Made by a program: the position numbers and the translations under genes | The notes under the pieces: generated by a model | The model's input: the letters and a program-made list of their open reading frames with translations, nothing else | The model's database searches: none | What the model was told of the DNA's origin: nothing | Source of the DNA: Jannaschia faecimaris | Lineage (GTDB): Bacteria > Pseudomonadota > Alphaproteobacteria > Rhodobacterales > Rhodobacteraceae | Length of the DNA stretch: 64,000 bases | Direction: 5' to 3' | NCBI RefSeq assembly: GCF_900107415.1 | Contig: NZ_FNPX01000004.1 | Coordinates: 62,001-126,000 of the forward strand | In this document: positions 49,281-59,375 of the stretch, in pieces | Layout of the letters: each line of letters starts with the position of its first letter | Position numbering within the stretch: the stretch's first letter is position 1

Positions 49281-50530
49281 TGTCAGCCGATCCGAAGAAA
49301 ACCGCATTGGATGAACGGCTTGCTACGCTGACCCTGCCTGCGGGCGATGGATGGCTTGGGGCCGCACGACGCGACGCACTCGGACGCCTTCAGGCCGTCG
49401 GCCTGCCGACGCGGCGCGATGAATACTGGCGCTACACCAACCCTGCCAGTCTGTTGCAGGTCGAGCCTTCACAGCCGAAGCCGCAGCCGGGCGAAAACCC
49501 GTTCAGGGGGCTCGATGCCTATGTGATTACGTTCGACGGCGAGGTTGTGACGCTCCCGGACGGAATCGCCGGGTGCGAGATCGGCACATTGGCCGACGCC
49601 GGCAAGGCGGATATTCACTGGGTCAAGGATCTGTACGGCACGTTGGAGGCGGCAGGAAGCCGACCTGTCACGCGTCCGTTCGCGATGCTAAACACGGCCT
49701 TCGCGACCGACGGACTGATGATCCGCGTAACCGGAGCGGTCGACAAGCCGATCCACCTGCGCACGACCGGCGGAACCGATCCGATATTGCACCATGTGAT
49801 CAAGGTGGAGGAGGGAGCGTCGCTCACCCTGCTCGAGTCCGGCAATACCGGTGCCCGGTCCAACGTCACCACCGAGGTTGATTTGGCCGATCGTGCCGCG
49901 TTCCATCATCTGCGGGTGCAGGGGGCCGACGCTGACCTGCACGTGAATACGCATATTTTCGCGCGTCTGGGTGCCGAGTCGCATTTCCGGTCGTTCACTC
50001 TGGCGGCGAACGGTCAGTTCACACGCAACGAGGCGGTGCTGGAACTTACGGGTGACGACGCCTTTGCCCATGTCGGCGGTGCGGCTTTCGGCGACGGCGA
50101 CGTGCACCACGATGACACGGTGTTCATCACCCACGACGCGGTGAATTGTGAAAGCCGTCAGGTGTTCAAAAAGGTCCTGCGCAACGGTGCGACTGGTGTT
50201 TTCCAAGGCAAGATCCTGGTAAAGGAGGGCGCGCAAAAGACCGACGGCTACCAGATCAGCCAGTCGCTTCTGTTGGATGACGATGCGCAGTTCCTGGCCA
50301 AACCCGAACTTGAGATCTACGCCGACGACGTGGCCTGTTCGCACGGCTCCACGACGGGCGCGATCGACGAGACGGCACTGTTCTACCTGCGGTCGCGCGG
50401 CGTGACCAAGCGCGAGGCGACAGACATGCTGGTGCTATCGTTCCTGGCCGAAGCGGTTGCGGAGATCGATGACGAGGGTCTGCGCGAGCACGTCAACGAA
50501 TTGCTTGCCGACTGGCAGGCGCGCAGCTGA
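49280..50530 (+). CDS. sufD: Fe-S scaffold subunit SufD
   Basis: 416 aa. PTRRDEYWRYTNPA (helical N-terminus), ETDVxLADRAxF-type VTTEVDLADRAAFHHLRVQG, FQGKILVKEGAQKTDGYQ and CSHGSTTGAIDETALFYLRSRG match SufD; the last contains the His shared with SufB-SufD cluster sites. The longer reading from 49028 lies inside sufC and is rejected. Confidence 0.95.
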   Translation: MSADPKKTALDERLATLTLPAGDGWLGAARRDALGRLQAVGLPTRRDEYWRYTNPASLLQVEPSQPKPQPGENPFRGLDAYVITFDGEVVTLPDGIAGCEIGTLADAGKADIHWVKDLYGTLEAAGSRPVTRPFAMLNTAFATDGLMIRVTGAVDKPIHLRTTGGTDPILHHVIKVEEGASLTLLESGNTGARSNVTTEVDLADRAAFHHLRVQGADADLHVNTHIFARLGAESHFRSFTLAANGQFTRNEAVLELTGDDAFAHVGGAAFGDGDVHHDDTVFITHDAVNCESRQVFKKVLRNGATGVFQGKILVKEGAQKTDGYQISQSLLLDDDAQFLAKPELEIYADDVACSHGSTTGAIDETALFYLRSRGVTKREATDMLVLSFLAEAVAEIDDEGLREHVNELLADWQARS

Positions 50531-50531
50531 C

Positions 50532-51089
50532 GTGTCGGTCACGACTGACATCCCGCGGGCGTGGCTCCGCCCGCGTGCTGTCATGGCGCGCCGGTTCGCG
50601 CAGGGGCCGGATGAAAAAATCGCCTTCGTCTATCTCGCGGCGGCTTCCGTTCTGGGGTTCGTCGCGCAGCTGCCCGGCCTCGTGCGCACGTCTCGCCTCT
50701 CGGACCCTGCGTTCGAAGCCGAGATCGTGTCGGAGGCCGCCCGTGTGGGTGTGGCCATCCCTACCGACCTGGCCGATGCAAAGTTCGAAGCGCTGTTCTC
50801 CGGTGCGGTGATGGGCTGGATCTTTATCGTGCCGCTCTTCCTTTACATTCTGGCGTTTTGTTCTCACCTGCTGGCGAAAATGATGGGTGGGAAGGGGACC
50901 GGGCTGCGCGCGCGTGTCGCGTTGTTCTGGTCCGTTCTGGCCGTCACACCGGCTTTGTTGCTGCTGGGCCTGACGACCGGCTTCGTCGGACCGGGACCCG
51001 CTCAGGCCTTGGTGGCGGCGGTAACGCTGAGCGGGTTCATTTGGATATGGCTCAACTCCTTATATGTCGCGGAGACGCTGAATGTTTGA
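50532..51089 (+). CDS. YIP1 family membrane protein in the suf operon
   Basis: 185 aa. GTG 50532 follows the sufD stop directly. Five hydrophobic segments, including VYLAAASVLGFVAQL, IFIVPLFLYILAFCSHLLAK, LFWSVLAVTPALLLLGL and VTLSGFIWIWLNSLYV, fit YIP1-type proteins. It overlaps sufS by 8 nt. A direct role in Fe-S assembly is unproven. Confidence 0.75.
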   Translation: MSVTTDIPRAWLRPRAVMARRFAQGPDEKIAFVYLAAASVLGFVAQLPGLVRTSRLSDPAFEAEIVSEAARVGVAIPTDLADAKFEALFSGAVMGWIFIVPLFLYILAFCSHLLAKMMGGKGTGLRARVALFWSVLAVTPALLLLGLTTGFVGPGPAQALVAAVTLSGFIWIWLNSLYVAETLNV

Positions 51090-52302
51090 TGTGGACGCCA
51101 TCCGGGCGCAGTTCCCGATCCTGTCGCGCGAAGTGAACGGCAAGCCGCTGTGCTATCTCGACAACGGGGCGTCCGCGCAAAAACCGCAGGTGGTTCTGGA
51201 TACGATCCAGCGTGCCTATGGCCAAGACTACGCAAACGTTCATCGCGGCTTGCATACGCTTTCAACGATCTCGACCGAGAACTACGAAGCGGTACGTGGC
51301 ACGACTGCCAAATTTCTGAACGCGCCAAGCGAAGACCACATCGTCTTCACCTCCGGCACGACCGAGGCGCTGAACCTGGTTAGCTACGGCTGGGCCGCGC
51401 CGCGCATGAAGGCGGGCGATGAGATCGTCCTGTCGATCATGGAGCACCACGCCAATATCGTGCCCTGGCATTTCCTGCGCGAGCGGTTGGGTGTGAAGCT
51501 GGTCTGGGTCGAAACGGACGTGAACGGCGATCTGGACCCGCAGGCCGTCTTGGACGCGGTGACGGACCGGACGAAGTTGATCGCGATAACACATGTTTCC
51601 AATGTTTTGGGGACCGTGGTTGATGTAAAGTCCATCTGCACCGGGGCGCGTGCCAAGGGCGTGCCGGTCTGCGTCGATGGCAGTCAGGCGGCAGTTCATA
51701 TGCCAGTCGACGTGGCAGACATTGGTTGCGATTTCTATGCAATCACCGGGCACAAACTGTACGGCCCCAGCGGGTCTGGTGCCGTGTTCATCCGGCCCGA
51801 GCGGATGGCCGAGATGGTGCCTTTCATGGGCGGCGGTGACATGATCCGCGACGTACACCGCGACACAGTCATCTGGAATGATCCGCCGCACAAGTTCGAA
51901 GCCGGCACGCCCGGTATCGTCCAGACCATCGGCATGGGGGCCGCTCTGAATTGGATGATGGACATCGGGATGGATAACATCCAAGCGCACGAAGCTGACC
52001 TGACGGCCTATGCCCGCATGCGGCTGGACGGATTGAACTGGCTGAACGTGCAGGGAAAATCAGCGAATAAGGCCGCGATTTTCAGCTTCACCCTAGACGG
52101 AGCGGCCCATCCGCATGACATCTCGACCGTCCTGGACAAGAAGGGCGTTGCCGTGCGCGCCGGGCAGCACTGCGCCCAGCCCCTGATGGAGCACATGGGG
52201 ATCAACGCGACCTGTCGGGCAAGTTTTGGGGTCTACAACACGCAGGCCGAGGTGGACACGCTGATTGATGCACTGGAACTGTGCCACGATCTGTTCGCGT
52301 GA
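51082..52302 (+). CDS. sufS: Cysteine desulfurase SufS
   Basis: 406 aa, same length as E. coli SufS. PLP lysine Lys225 in ITGHKLYGP; active Cys364 in RAGQHCAQPLM. GLHTLSTISTENYEAVR, EHHANIVPW and CRASFGVYNT complete group II. Such enzymes usually need SufE or SufU, neither of which is in this window. It ends the operon and converges on ybaK. Confidence 0.95.
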   Translation: MFDVDAIRAQFPILSREVNGKPLCYLDNGASAQKPQVVLDTIQRAYGQDYANVHRGLHTLSTISTENYEAVRGTTAKFLNAPSEDHIVFTSGTTEALNLVSYGWAAPRMKAGDEIVLSIMEHHANIVPWHFLRERLGVKLVWVETDVNGDLDPQAVLDAVTDRTKLIAITHVSNVLGTVVDVKSICTGARAKGVPVCVDGSQAAVHMPVDVADIGCDFYAITGHKLYGPSGSGAVFIRPERMAEMVPFMGGGDMIRDVHRDTVIWNDPPHKFEAGTPGIVQTIGMGAALNWMMDIGMDNIQAHEADLTAYARMRLDGLNWLNVQGKSANKAAIFSFTLDGAAHPHDISTVLDKKGVAVRAGQHCAQPLMEHMGINATCRASFGVYNTQAEVDTLIDALELCHDLFA

Positions 52303-52308
52303 CCCCGG

Positions 52309-52767
52309 TCAGGTAAAGTCGGCCAAAGTCGCCTGGGTGACCCGCTGCAAAACCATGGGATTGATTGGAAACACGTGGCGCGGCGTGCCCGCTGCGGCCC
52401 AGACGACTTCGAAGTCCAACAACCGCCGGTCCATCCACACCGGGGACGGTGCAAGATGCCCGAGTGGCGAAACGCCGCCAATCGCAAACCCCGTCACGCG
52501 CCGCACCATGCCCGCGTCGGCGCGAACAAGACCCGTGCCAGCAAGGGCCGATGCCTTGGCCCGGTCAACCTGATTTCCGCCTGCTGTCAGGAACAGGCCG
52601 CAGCCATCGCCGAGACCGAAAACGATTGATTTCGCAATCTGGTCCAGCGTGCAGCCGCAGGCCGCTGCCGCATCCGCGGCGCTGCGGCAATCACCCAACT
52701 CGACGGGGGCCACATCCAGTCCTGCTTCCCGCAGGGCGTTGATCACACGTTTCAGGCTCTTGCTCAT
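52309..52767 (-). CDS. YbaK/EbsC-type aminoacyl-tRNA deacylase
   Basis: 152 aa. Trans-editing family that hydrolyses mischarged Cys-tRNA-Pro or similar. TLDQIAKSIVFGLGDG holds the conserved Lys, LFLTAGGNQVDRAKAS and TGFAIGGVSPLGH complete the pocket. The ATG lies 52 nt from the divergent glnE start. Substrate specificity (YbaK versus ProX-like) cannot be set by eye. Confidence 0.87.
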   Translation of the reverse strand: MSKSLKRVINALREAGLDVAPVELGDCRSAADAAAACGCTLDQIAKSIVFGLGDGCGLFLTAGGNQVDRAKASALAGTGLVRADAGMVRRVTGFAIGGVSPLGHLAPSPVWMDRRLLDFEVVWAAAGTPRHVFPINPMVLQRVTQATLADFT

Positions 52768-52818
52768 CGCGCGGCGCTACCCGTTGACGTGGCGCGGGAC
52801 AAGGGGTCAGGTCGGACC

Positions 52819-55548
52819 ATGTTTCGTAATCTGATCACTCGTGCTCCTATCGCTTTCGATCTCGATGCGGGCACTACCGCTTTGGCGGACCTTGCCCCGC
52901 CGTCGGATGTCGCCGAACTGGTCCGCGGCACGGCTGGATGCAGCCCATTTCTGGCTGGGCTGATGATAAAGGAGCAGGACTGGCTGTCGGATCTGTGGGG
53001 CATAGACCCACGGGCCGTACTTGAAGACCTGCTTTCGGAGATCGGGGCGATCGAAGGCGATCCGAGGGTCGGTCTGAGGCAAGCCAAGCGGCGCGCCGCG
53101 TTGCTGGTCGGTCTGGCCGAAATCGGCGGCATCTGGCCCGTGATGGACGCGACCGCGGCCTGGACGGACCTCGCCGACGCAATGCTGGCCCGCGCGATGG
53201 ACTACGGCGTGGCGCGCCACGCCAAGGGGCCGGTGGACGGTGACGGTGGGCTTGTCGCCATAGCGATGGGGAAGATGGGTGCCGGGGAATTGAACTATTC
53301 CAGCGACATCGATCTGGTGCTGCTGTTCGATGAAAGTCGATACGACCCTGCGGACTATGGCACGGCGCGCGCGATCTTGCTGAAAGCGGCGCGCACGGCC
53401 ATGGGGGCGATGTCCGATATCACGGCGGACGGATATGTCTTTCGAACCGACCTGCGCCTGCGCCCCGATCCCGCCTCGACCCCGATCGTCCTGTCGATGG
53501 AAGCAGCGGAGCGCTACTACGAAGCGATGGGCCGGACGTGGGAACGGGTGGCCTGGATCAAGGCGCGGGCCTGCGCCGGTGCCATCGACGCGGGCGAGCG
53601 GTTCCTGGAGCGATTGACGCCCTTCGTCTGGCGGCGGCATCTGGATTTCGCGGTCGTGGAGGAGGCGTTCGACATGCGCCGCCGCATCCGCGATCACAAG
53701 GGACTGACCGGCGCATGGGATATTCCCGGCCATGACGTGAAGCTAGGCCAGGGTGGCATTCGGGAAATCGAATTTCTGACCCAGACTCAACAGATCATCG
53801 CGGGGGGACGTGATCCGTCGCTCCGGGTTCGCGGCACGCTCGACGGCCTCGACAGGTTGGTGGATGCGGGCTGGGTGAAGTCTGATGATCGGAACGTGCT
53901 GGTGCGCGAATACTGCCATCTGCGGGCGGTGGAACATCGCATTCAGATGGTTCAGGACGCCCAGACGCACCGGCTGCCGAAGGATGCGGACGGACTGCGC
54001 CGTATCGCGTGCTTCATGGGACAGGATGATGCGGACGCTTTCGTCGCGGACCTACGTGCCCGTATGAAGGCAGTGGAGGCGATCACCGATCCGTCCTTCC
54101 GCCCGCCGGATGTCGACGTGCCGCAGGGCGAGCTCATCGAGGGCGCGGATGCCGTCACAGACCGCTGGACATCCTACCCCGCGCTTCGATCCCGGCGCGC
54201 AAGGGAAATCTTCGGACGTGTGAGGCCGGGTCTTCTGGCGGCCCTGTCTACGGCGGCGCGCCCGAGCGAGGCCTTGGCGGCCTTCGACGGTTTTTTGCGC
54301 GGCCTGCCTGCGGGCGTACAGGTGTTTTCCCTGTTCGAGGCGAACCCCAAGCTGGTGGAGCTTCTGGCGGACATATGCGCCACCGCGCCGGACCTGGCGA
54401 ATTACCTGTCGCGCAACGCCGGGGTGTTTGATGCGGTAATAGCAGGCGATTTCCTTGAGCCATTGCCGGATATCTGGGACCTGCCGCCGGTACGCGGCGA
54501 TTTCGAAGAGCAATTGAGGACCCTGCGCCACTGGCACCGGGAGGCGCATTTTCGCATCGGTGTGCACCTGCTTCGGGGTCTGATCACGCCGGAGGCAGCG
54601 GGACCTGCCTATGCCCTGCTTGCGCGGTCGGTCCTCACTGTTGCCTGGGTTGCGGCAGAGACCGAGACGGCGCGCCGCTATGGCCAAGTGCCGGGATTGC
54701 GTCTGGCGGGGCTTGGCATGGGCTCGCTCGGCGTGGGGCGTCTGACGGCGCGGTCTGACCTCGACATGGTAATCCTGCATGACGGTGCCGAGGAGGGCGC
54801 GGTGTCCGACGGGCGGCGGTCGCTTGGCGCTGCGCAATGGGCGACAAAGTTTACCCAAGTGCTGATTACCGCCCTTTCCGCGCCCACTGGCGAGGGGCGG
54901 CTCTACGAGCTGGACATGCGGCTCCGCCCATCGGGGCGGCAGGGGATGGTGGCGACGCCGCTGTCGGGTTTCCGCAGCTACCAGACTGGCGAGGCCTGGG
55001 TTTGGGAGCATATGGCGCTGACGCGGGCACGCGCCGTTGTCGGTGACCCGCAGTTGCGCCAAGATGCAGAGGACGTGCGTTGCGACGTCATCAAGGACAG
55101 CCGATATTCGGACGACGAGATGCTGTCGCAATTCGCGGAAATGCGCGCCCGCCTGCTCGCGGCTGGGCGCGTCGGCGGTGGGCTGTCGGTCAAGGCGGGG
55201 CCGGGGCGGATGCAGGACATCGAGCTGGCCGCGCAGGCCCACGCACTCATGGCCGGGTCCAAGGCGCGGGGCTTGGCCGAACAATTGCAAATCGCGGGCT
55301 GGCTGACGCCGGAGGCGCGCATCCAGCTGACCGAGGTGCACCGGCTGCTGTCCTCGGTGCAGCAATTGGTTAAACTTCTGACCGACGACGATCCGCCGGG
55401 CACGCTTGGCATCGGGGGCGGGAACTTCATCGCGCGGACGTTGCACATGGAATTTCCGTCCGAGGTGATATCGGCCTGCGATGCGGCTGCCGCGAAGGCG
55501 GCGGCGGCCATCGACACGGCGCTGGACGGGATAACGGAGGCGGGCTAG
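52819..55548 (+). CDS. glnE: Bifunctional glutamine synthetase adenylyltransferase/adenylyl-removing enzyme
   Basis: 909 aa. Two nucleotidyltransferase domains: GKMGAGELNYSSDIDLVLLFD in the first half (removal) and GLGMGSLGVGRLTARSDLDMVILHD in the second (addition), linked by helical bundles. GQGGIREIEFLTQ and GPGRMQDIELAAQ are the paired conserved segments. It adenylylates and deadenylylates glutamine synthetase in nitrogen control. ATG 52819 is preferred to GTG 52789. Confidence 0.94.
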   Translation: MFRNLITRAPIAFDLDAGTTALADLAPPSDVAELVRGTAGCSPFLAGLMIKEQDWLSDLWGIDPRAVLEDLLSEIGAIEGDPRVGLRQAKRRAALLVGLAEIGGIWPVMDATAAWTDLADAMLARAMDYGVARHAKGPVDGDGGLVAIAMGKMGAGELNYSSDIDLVLLFDESRYDPADYGTARAILLKAARTAMGAMSDITADGYVFRTDLRLRPDPASTPIVLSMEAAERYYEAMGRTWERVAWIKARACAGAIDAGERFLERLTPFVWRRHLDFAVVEEAFDMRRRIRDHKGLTGAWDIPGHDVKLGQGGIREIEFLTQTQQIIAGGRDPSLRVRGTLDGLDRLVDAGWVKSDDRNVLVREYCHLRAVEHRIQMVQDAQTHRLPKDADGLRRIACFMGQDDADAFVADLRARMKAVEAITDPSFRPPDVDVPQGELIEGADAVTDRWTSYPALRSRRAREIFGRVRPGLLAALSTAARPSEALAAFDGFLRGLPAGVQVFSLFEANPKLVELLADICATAPDLANYLSRNAGVFDAVIAGDFLEPLPDIWDLPPVRGDFEEQLRTLRHWHREAHFRIGVHLLRGLITPEAAGPAYALLARSVLTVAWVAAETETARRYGQVPGLRLAGLGMGSLGVGRLTARSDLDMVILHDGAEEGAVSDGRRSLGAAQWATKFTQVLITALSAPTGEGRLYELDMRLRPSGRQGMVATPLSGFRSYQTGEAWVWEHMALTRARAVVGDPQLRQDAEDVRCDVIKDSRYSDDEMLSQFAEMRARLLAAGRVGGGLSVKAGPGRMQDIELAAQAHALMAGSKARGLAEQLQIAGWLTPEARIQLTEVHRLLSSVQQLVKLLTDDDPPGTLGIGGGNFIARTLHMEFPSEVISACDAAAAKAAAAIDTALDGITEAG

Positions 55549-55572
55549 CAGATGCGAAACGCGGAGGCGGAC

Positions 55573-55830
55573 ATGGCGAAAGACAGGCAGGGGCCGGATG
55601 ACCCGAAGGGGTTGATCGCCGAGGCCTACAGGATCGATGGAATTACCGAGGACGAATGCCGCTCGATCTTCCTCGACTGGGCGCTGAGCCTGCCCGGAGA
55701 GCCGACCGCCGCGATTGAGCGCCTGCTGGACGGGCGTCCGGAGCATCCCATGACCAAGGTTCTGCGCGCGGGATTGGCCGCGCCCGAACGGACCGGGCGT
55801 CGCGGTGGGCGCACGGCGCGCATCCCCTAG
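55573..55830 (+). CDS. 85-aa conserved hypothetical protein
   Basis: MAKDRQGPDDPKGLIAEAYR with GGAGG 6 nt before ATG 55573; an ATG at 55552 is also in frame. SIFLDWALSLPGEPTAAIERL suggests a short helical domain. Arg-rich C-terminus. Follows glnE by 24 nt. No function is recognised. Confidence 0.65.
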   Translation: MAKDRQGPDDPKGLIAEAYRIDGITEDECRSIFLDWALSLPGEPTAAIERLLDGRPEHPMTKVLRAGLAAPERTGRRGGRTARIP

Positions 55831-55842
55831 GCCATTCGTTCG

Positions 55843-56853
55843 TCACGCGTTTGTTCCCCGTTCGCGGTAGGGCGTCTTGTTGTAGTGTGCGCGGTAGCAT
55901 TTCGAGAAATGCGACGGAGAGGCAAAGCCGCAGGCAAGGGCAACATTGATGATCGACATGTCCGTCTGCATCAGCAGGTTGCGGGCACGCGCGAGCCTTA
56001 GCTCCATGTAATACCGCTTGGGGCTACGGTCGAGGTAGCGGCGAAACAGTCGCTCCAGCTGGCGTGTGGACATGCCGACATCGGCGGCAAGTGTCGCGGG
56101 GCCGACCGGCTCCTCGATCGAGGCCTCCATCATGCGGATGACCTGACTCAGGCGCGGGTGGCGAACGCCGATGCGCGTGGGGATCGACAAGCGTTGCGCG
56201 TCCTGGCCCGTTCGGATTGAGGAATAGACCATAAGGTCTGCGACCTGCATCGCCAGATCCTCACCGAAGTCCCGAGCGATCAGGTGCAGCGTCAGGTCGA
56301 TTGCGCCGGTCCCACCCGCTGCGGTGATAATCTTGCCGTCGATGGTGAAGATGGACTTTGTCAGCTCGACATCCGGAAAATCCTCAATGAACCCATCGTG
56401 GTTTTCCCAATGGATCGTCGCCCGCTTCCCGTCCAGCAACCCGCAGGTCGCCAGCGCCCAGGCCGCAGTGTCCAGCGCGGCGATCGTGTTCCCCCGCCGC
56501 GCCTCGCGTTTGAGCCAGGACTTAATCTTGGGTGTCGTGGCCCGGCCAACGTCGATCCCGCCCACAAGAACAAGCGTATCGTCGCGCGCCAATACCGGCA
56601 GGTCGTCGTCCAGAACGAAAGTCGAGCCGGCCGAGCAGGTAACGGTCTGACCACCTTCACCAACCATTGACCAGGTATAGAGCGTCGCCCCAGACGTCCT
56701 GTTCGCCAGGCGCAGCGCGTCCAAGGCGCTGGCAAGGCAAATGAGGGTGAAGCGATCCAGAAGGGCGAAGACGTAATGATGGGGCCGCGCCGGCGGGCTT
56801 ATCGTGACCGATGTCCCGGATGCGCGATCCGGAGTCGTGTTCTGCCCCGACAT
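55843..56853 (-). CDS. GlxA-type AraC-family transcriptional regulator
   Basis: 336 aa. The N-terminal DJ-1/PfpI-like ligand domain ([50 protein letters not shown] with the elbow position being Thr-Ala rather than Cys) is followed by an AraC/XylS helix-turn-helix pair: [23 protein letters not shown] and [21 protein letters not shown]. Relatives in this order control choline, betaine or carnitine use, but the ligand here is unknown. GGAG precedes ATG 56853. Confidence 0.88.
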   Translation of the reverse strand: MSGQNTTPDRASGTSVTISPPARPHHYVFALLDRFTLICLASALDALRLANRTSGATLYTWSMVGEGGQTVTCSAGSTFVLDDDLPVLARDDTLVLVGGIDVGRATTPKIKSWLKREARRGNTIAALDTAAWALATCGLLDGKRATIHWENHDGFIEDFPDVELTKSIFTIDGKIITAAGGTGAIDLTLHLIARDFGEDLAMQVADLMVYSSIRTGQDAQRLSIPTRIGVRHPRLSQVIRMMEASIEEPVGPATLAADVGMSTRQLERLFRRYLDRSPKRYYMELRLARARNLLMQTDMSIINVALACGFASPSHFSKCYRAHYNKTPYRERGTNA

Positions 56854-57015
56854 TGGCTCTCCATTTCTTCGGGTCGCCAACCCGGGATTCGGGTCCGCAG
56901 ACGCTTTCGACGCTTATGCGCAACATCAGCCTCGATTCAAGCCAATCTGGCATTTGCGGCGGCACCGCATATAGGCTACTCCACATCCCTGTTATCGGGC
57001 CAGAGGAGTGGGCAA

Positions 57016-58395
57016 ATGGCGAACAACGGCGCATGGTCGAAATCTAGCTGGCGGGAAAAGCCCCGCGTGCAGATGCCGGACTATCCAGATCAGGCTGCGC
57101 TAAGTGCCGTGGAGGCCAAGCTTTCGCGGCATCCGCTGCTCGTGTTTTCCGGCGAAGCGCGCACTCTGCGTGACGAACTTGCCGCTGCCGGACGGGGCGA
57201 GGCATTCCTGCTGCAGGGGGGAGATTGCGCCGAGAGTTTTGCCGAATTCTCCTCCAATAACATTCGCGACACCTTCAAGGTGATGCTGCAAATGGCGATG
57301 GTCCTGACTTTCGGTGCCAAAGTGCCTGTGGTCAAGGTTGGCCGCATGGCCGGTCAATTCGCCAAGCCCCGTTCGGCCCCGACCGAGACGATCAACGGCG
57401 TGGAGCTGCCCAGCTATCGCGGCGACATCATCAACGAACTGGCCTTCACGCCCGAGGCTCGGCACCCCGATCCGTCCAAGATGCTGGAGGCTTATACTCA
57501 GGCGGCCGCCACGCTGAACCTGCTGCGGGCCTTCTCCAAGGGCGGCTTCGCAGACGTGCACCAAGTGCACCAATGGACGCTGGACTTCGCCAGCGGTGAG
57601 CGCGCGGCCCAGTACCGGGATATGGCCGACCGCATTCAGGACACTTTGGACTTCCTGACGGCAGCAGGTCTGACGTCGGACCAGAACGCGGAGTTGGCGA
57701 CGGTCGATTTCTACACTTCGCACGAGGCTCTTCTGCTGGAATACGAGGAAGCACTGTGCCGCGAGGACAGCACGCACCCCGGCGATATGCTGGCCGGATC
57801 GGGACACATGATCTGGATCGGTGACCGCACCCGTCAGCCAGATGGTGCTCATGTAGAATTCTGCCGTGGGGTGGTGAACCCGATCGGTCTGAAGTGCGGC
57901 CCCACGACGACTGCCGAAGATCTGAAGGTGCTGATCGAAAAACTGAACCCCCGCAACGAAATGGGTCGTTTGACCCTGATTGCGCGGTTCGGTGCGGGTA
58001 AGGTGCGGGAGCATCTGCCGCGCTTGATCAAGCAGGTGCAGGAGATGGGCGCGAACGTCGTCTGGACCTGCGATGCGATGCACGGGAACACGGTCAAGTC
58101 CGACTCGGGCTACAAGACGCGCCCCTTCGAGCGTGTTCTGGCCGAGGTGCAGGAATTCTTCGCCGTGCACCGCGAGCATGGGACCATTCCAGCCGGTGTT
58201 CATTTCGAGATGACGGGTCAGGACGTGACCGAGTGCACCGGCGGGGTGCGTGCGGTGACGGACGAAGATCTGTCCGATCGCTATCACACGGCCTGCGATC
58301 CGCGCCTGAACGCGTCGCAATCGCTGGAGTTGGCGTTCCTGGTTGCGGAAGAATTGTCCAACCTGCGGCAGGATCGTCTGCGCGTCGCCTCGTAA
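57016..58395 (+). CDS. aroG: 3-deoxy-7-phosphoheptulonate synthase, class II (plant-type DAHP synthase)
   Basis: 459 aa. First step of the shikimate pathway. [91 protein letters not shown] and [18 protein letters not shown] are the metal, PEP and sugar-phosphate residues of class II enzymes. AGGAG 8 nt before ATG 57016. A strong terminator follows. Confidence 0.95.
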   Translation: MANNGAWSKSSWREKPRVQMPDYPDQAALSAVEAKLSRHPLLVFSGEARTLRDELAAAGRGEAFLLQGGDCAESFAEFSSNNIRDTFKVMLQMAMVLTFGAKVPVVKVGRMAGQFAKPRSAPTETINGVELPSYRGDIINELAFTPEARHPDPSKMLEAYTQAAATLNLLRAFSKGGFADVHQVHQWTLDFASGERAAQYRDMADRIQDTLDFLTAAGLTSDQNAELATVDFYTSHEALLLEYEEALCREDSTHPGDMLAGSGHMIWIGDRTRQPDGAHVEFCRGVVNPIGLKCGPTTTAEDLKVLIEKLNPRNEMGRLTLIARFGAGKVREHLPRLIKQVQEMGANVVWTCDAMHGNTVKSDSGYKTRPFERVLAEVQEFFAVHREHGTIPAGVHFEMTGQDVTECTGGVRAVTDEDLSDRYHTACDPRLNASQSLELAFLVAEELSNLRQDRLRVAS

Positions 58396-58412
58396 GGGGC
58401 TTGCACAAAAGG

Positions 58413-58447
58413 AAAAGGCGGCGCTCCGAAAGGAAGGCCGCCTTTTT
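58413..58447 (+). terminator. Rho-independent terminator after the DAHP synthase gene
   Basis: AAAAGGCGGC (58413-58422), 14-nt loop, GCCGCCTTTT (58437-58446) then another T. It is symmetric enough to serve the convergent PAS gene as well. Confidence 0.88.
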
Positions 58448-58467
58448 CATGCCGGACCGTTCGCCGA

Positions 58468-59175
58468 CTATTTCACGACGCGCAGCCAAGGCACGACCGA
58501 AGGCTTGCCTTGGAAGGGCACGGCTTGTTCGGCCATGCCGGCCTGGATCTCCACGGGCAGGCTGTGGTCTGTCATGCGGCGTTGCGGCTCGGCTGCGGGA
58601 TCGCGCCGTGCGGTCCCGACGACGGGTATCAACGTGGAATGGGTCAATTGGAACCGGCGCGGAGGATCGGTGGCGATGCGGTCGGTCACCATGACGGCCA
58701 GGGCCTTGGTGACCTGGCCTGCGCTGTCAAGCAAGGGCAGGATCAACATCCGCCCCGTGACGATGCCGTCGGCACCCTCGGAAATCAGGTCGAATTCCAG
58801 CGTGGCGGGCCTTTCGAAAACCTGTTCGATCTGATCCATCACTCGGGTCCGGTCGGTCAGATCGAAGAAGGCGCGCACAGGCAGACCGCGCACCTCCATC
58901 CCCATCAGCTGACTCATGACGTGACCGCCCAAGCGGACGCGCACGTTGCCGGCGCGCAAGCGGTCCAACACCATGGAGTGGCCCAGGATCGGGCCCATCT
59001 CCTTAGGATCGAGCGCGGCGCGCCGAGGAAGTCCGGTGCCCAGGCGCTGCGACGTCCAGTATCGCCATGCCTGTTCCAGCAAGGGTGATTTGCGCATTGT
59101 CCGCAGCCCCTCGGTCCTGTCGAAGCGTGAAGTCCGGGCCGAATTCGGCCCCACAAAATCGTCGATGCCCGCCAT
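58468..59175 (-). CDS. PAS-domain protein (PAS_5 type)
   Basis: 235 aa. PLLEQAWRYWTSQRLGTGLPRRAALDPKEMGPILGHSMVLDR is typical of the PAS_5 family found in alphaproteobacteria, followed by RVRLGGHVMSQLMGMEVRGLPV. No output domain is seen. The C-terminus is basic and low-complexity. Likely a soluble sensor or adaptor. A TTAA-N7-TTAA site lies 109 nt upstream. Confidence 0.78.
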   Translation of the reverse strand: MAGIDDFVGPNSARTSRFDRTEGLRTMRKSPLLEQAWRYWTSQRLGTGLPRRAALDPKEMGPILGHSMVLDRLRAGNVRVRLGGHVMSQLMGMEVRGLPVRAFFDLTDRTRVMDQIEQVFERPATLEFDLISEGADGIVTGRMLILPLLDSAGQVTKALAVMVTDRIATDPPRRFQLTHSTLIPVVGTARRDPAAEPQRRMTDHSLPVEIQAGMAEQAVPFQGKPSVVPWLRVVK

Positions 59176-59283
59176 AATTCAATTCCAGTCCTTGATCACA
59201 TCGGGGGTTCATCCGAATTACGGCCTGAACCCGCCACCCAACGACAGAAATATGGCAAGCTGATACAAATTGCCCGTAATTGT

Positions 59284-59298
59284 TTAATAAATAGTTAA
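59284..59298. promoter_or_regulatory. CtrA-box-like site between the PAS gene and gmk
   Basis: TTAA-TAAATAG-TTAA matches the TTAA-N7-TTAA core. The surroundings are A+T rich (GTTTAATAAATAGTTAATAC), so a chance match is possible. It could serve either divergent gene. Confidence 0.4.
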
Positions 59299-59375
59299 TA
59301 CTTGTTATCAGGACTGTCTCTTGTTCGGTCGGGGCGCAGCGGCTACGCCCTTGGCAGGTTGATGGCGGGGCGCAG

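Noticed and set aside
54052-55746. 564-codon open frame antisense to glnE
   Set aside because: glnE motifs are complete on the forward strand; the antisense product has shadow composition.
57016-57140. Attenuator in front of class II aroG
   Set aside because: No leader peptide with aromatic codons or alternative hairpins is visible between 56857 and 57015.
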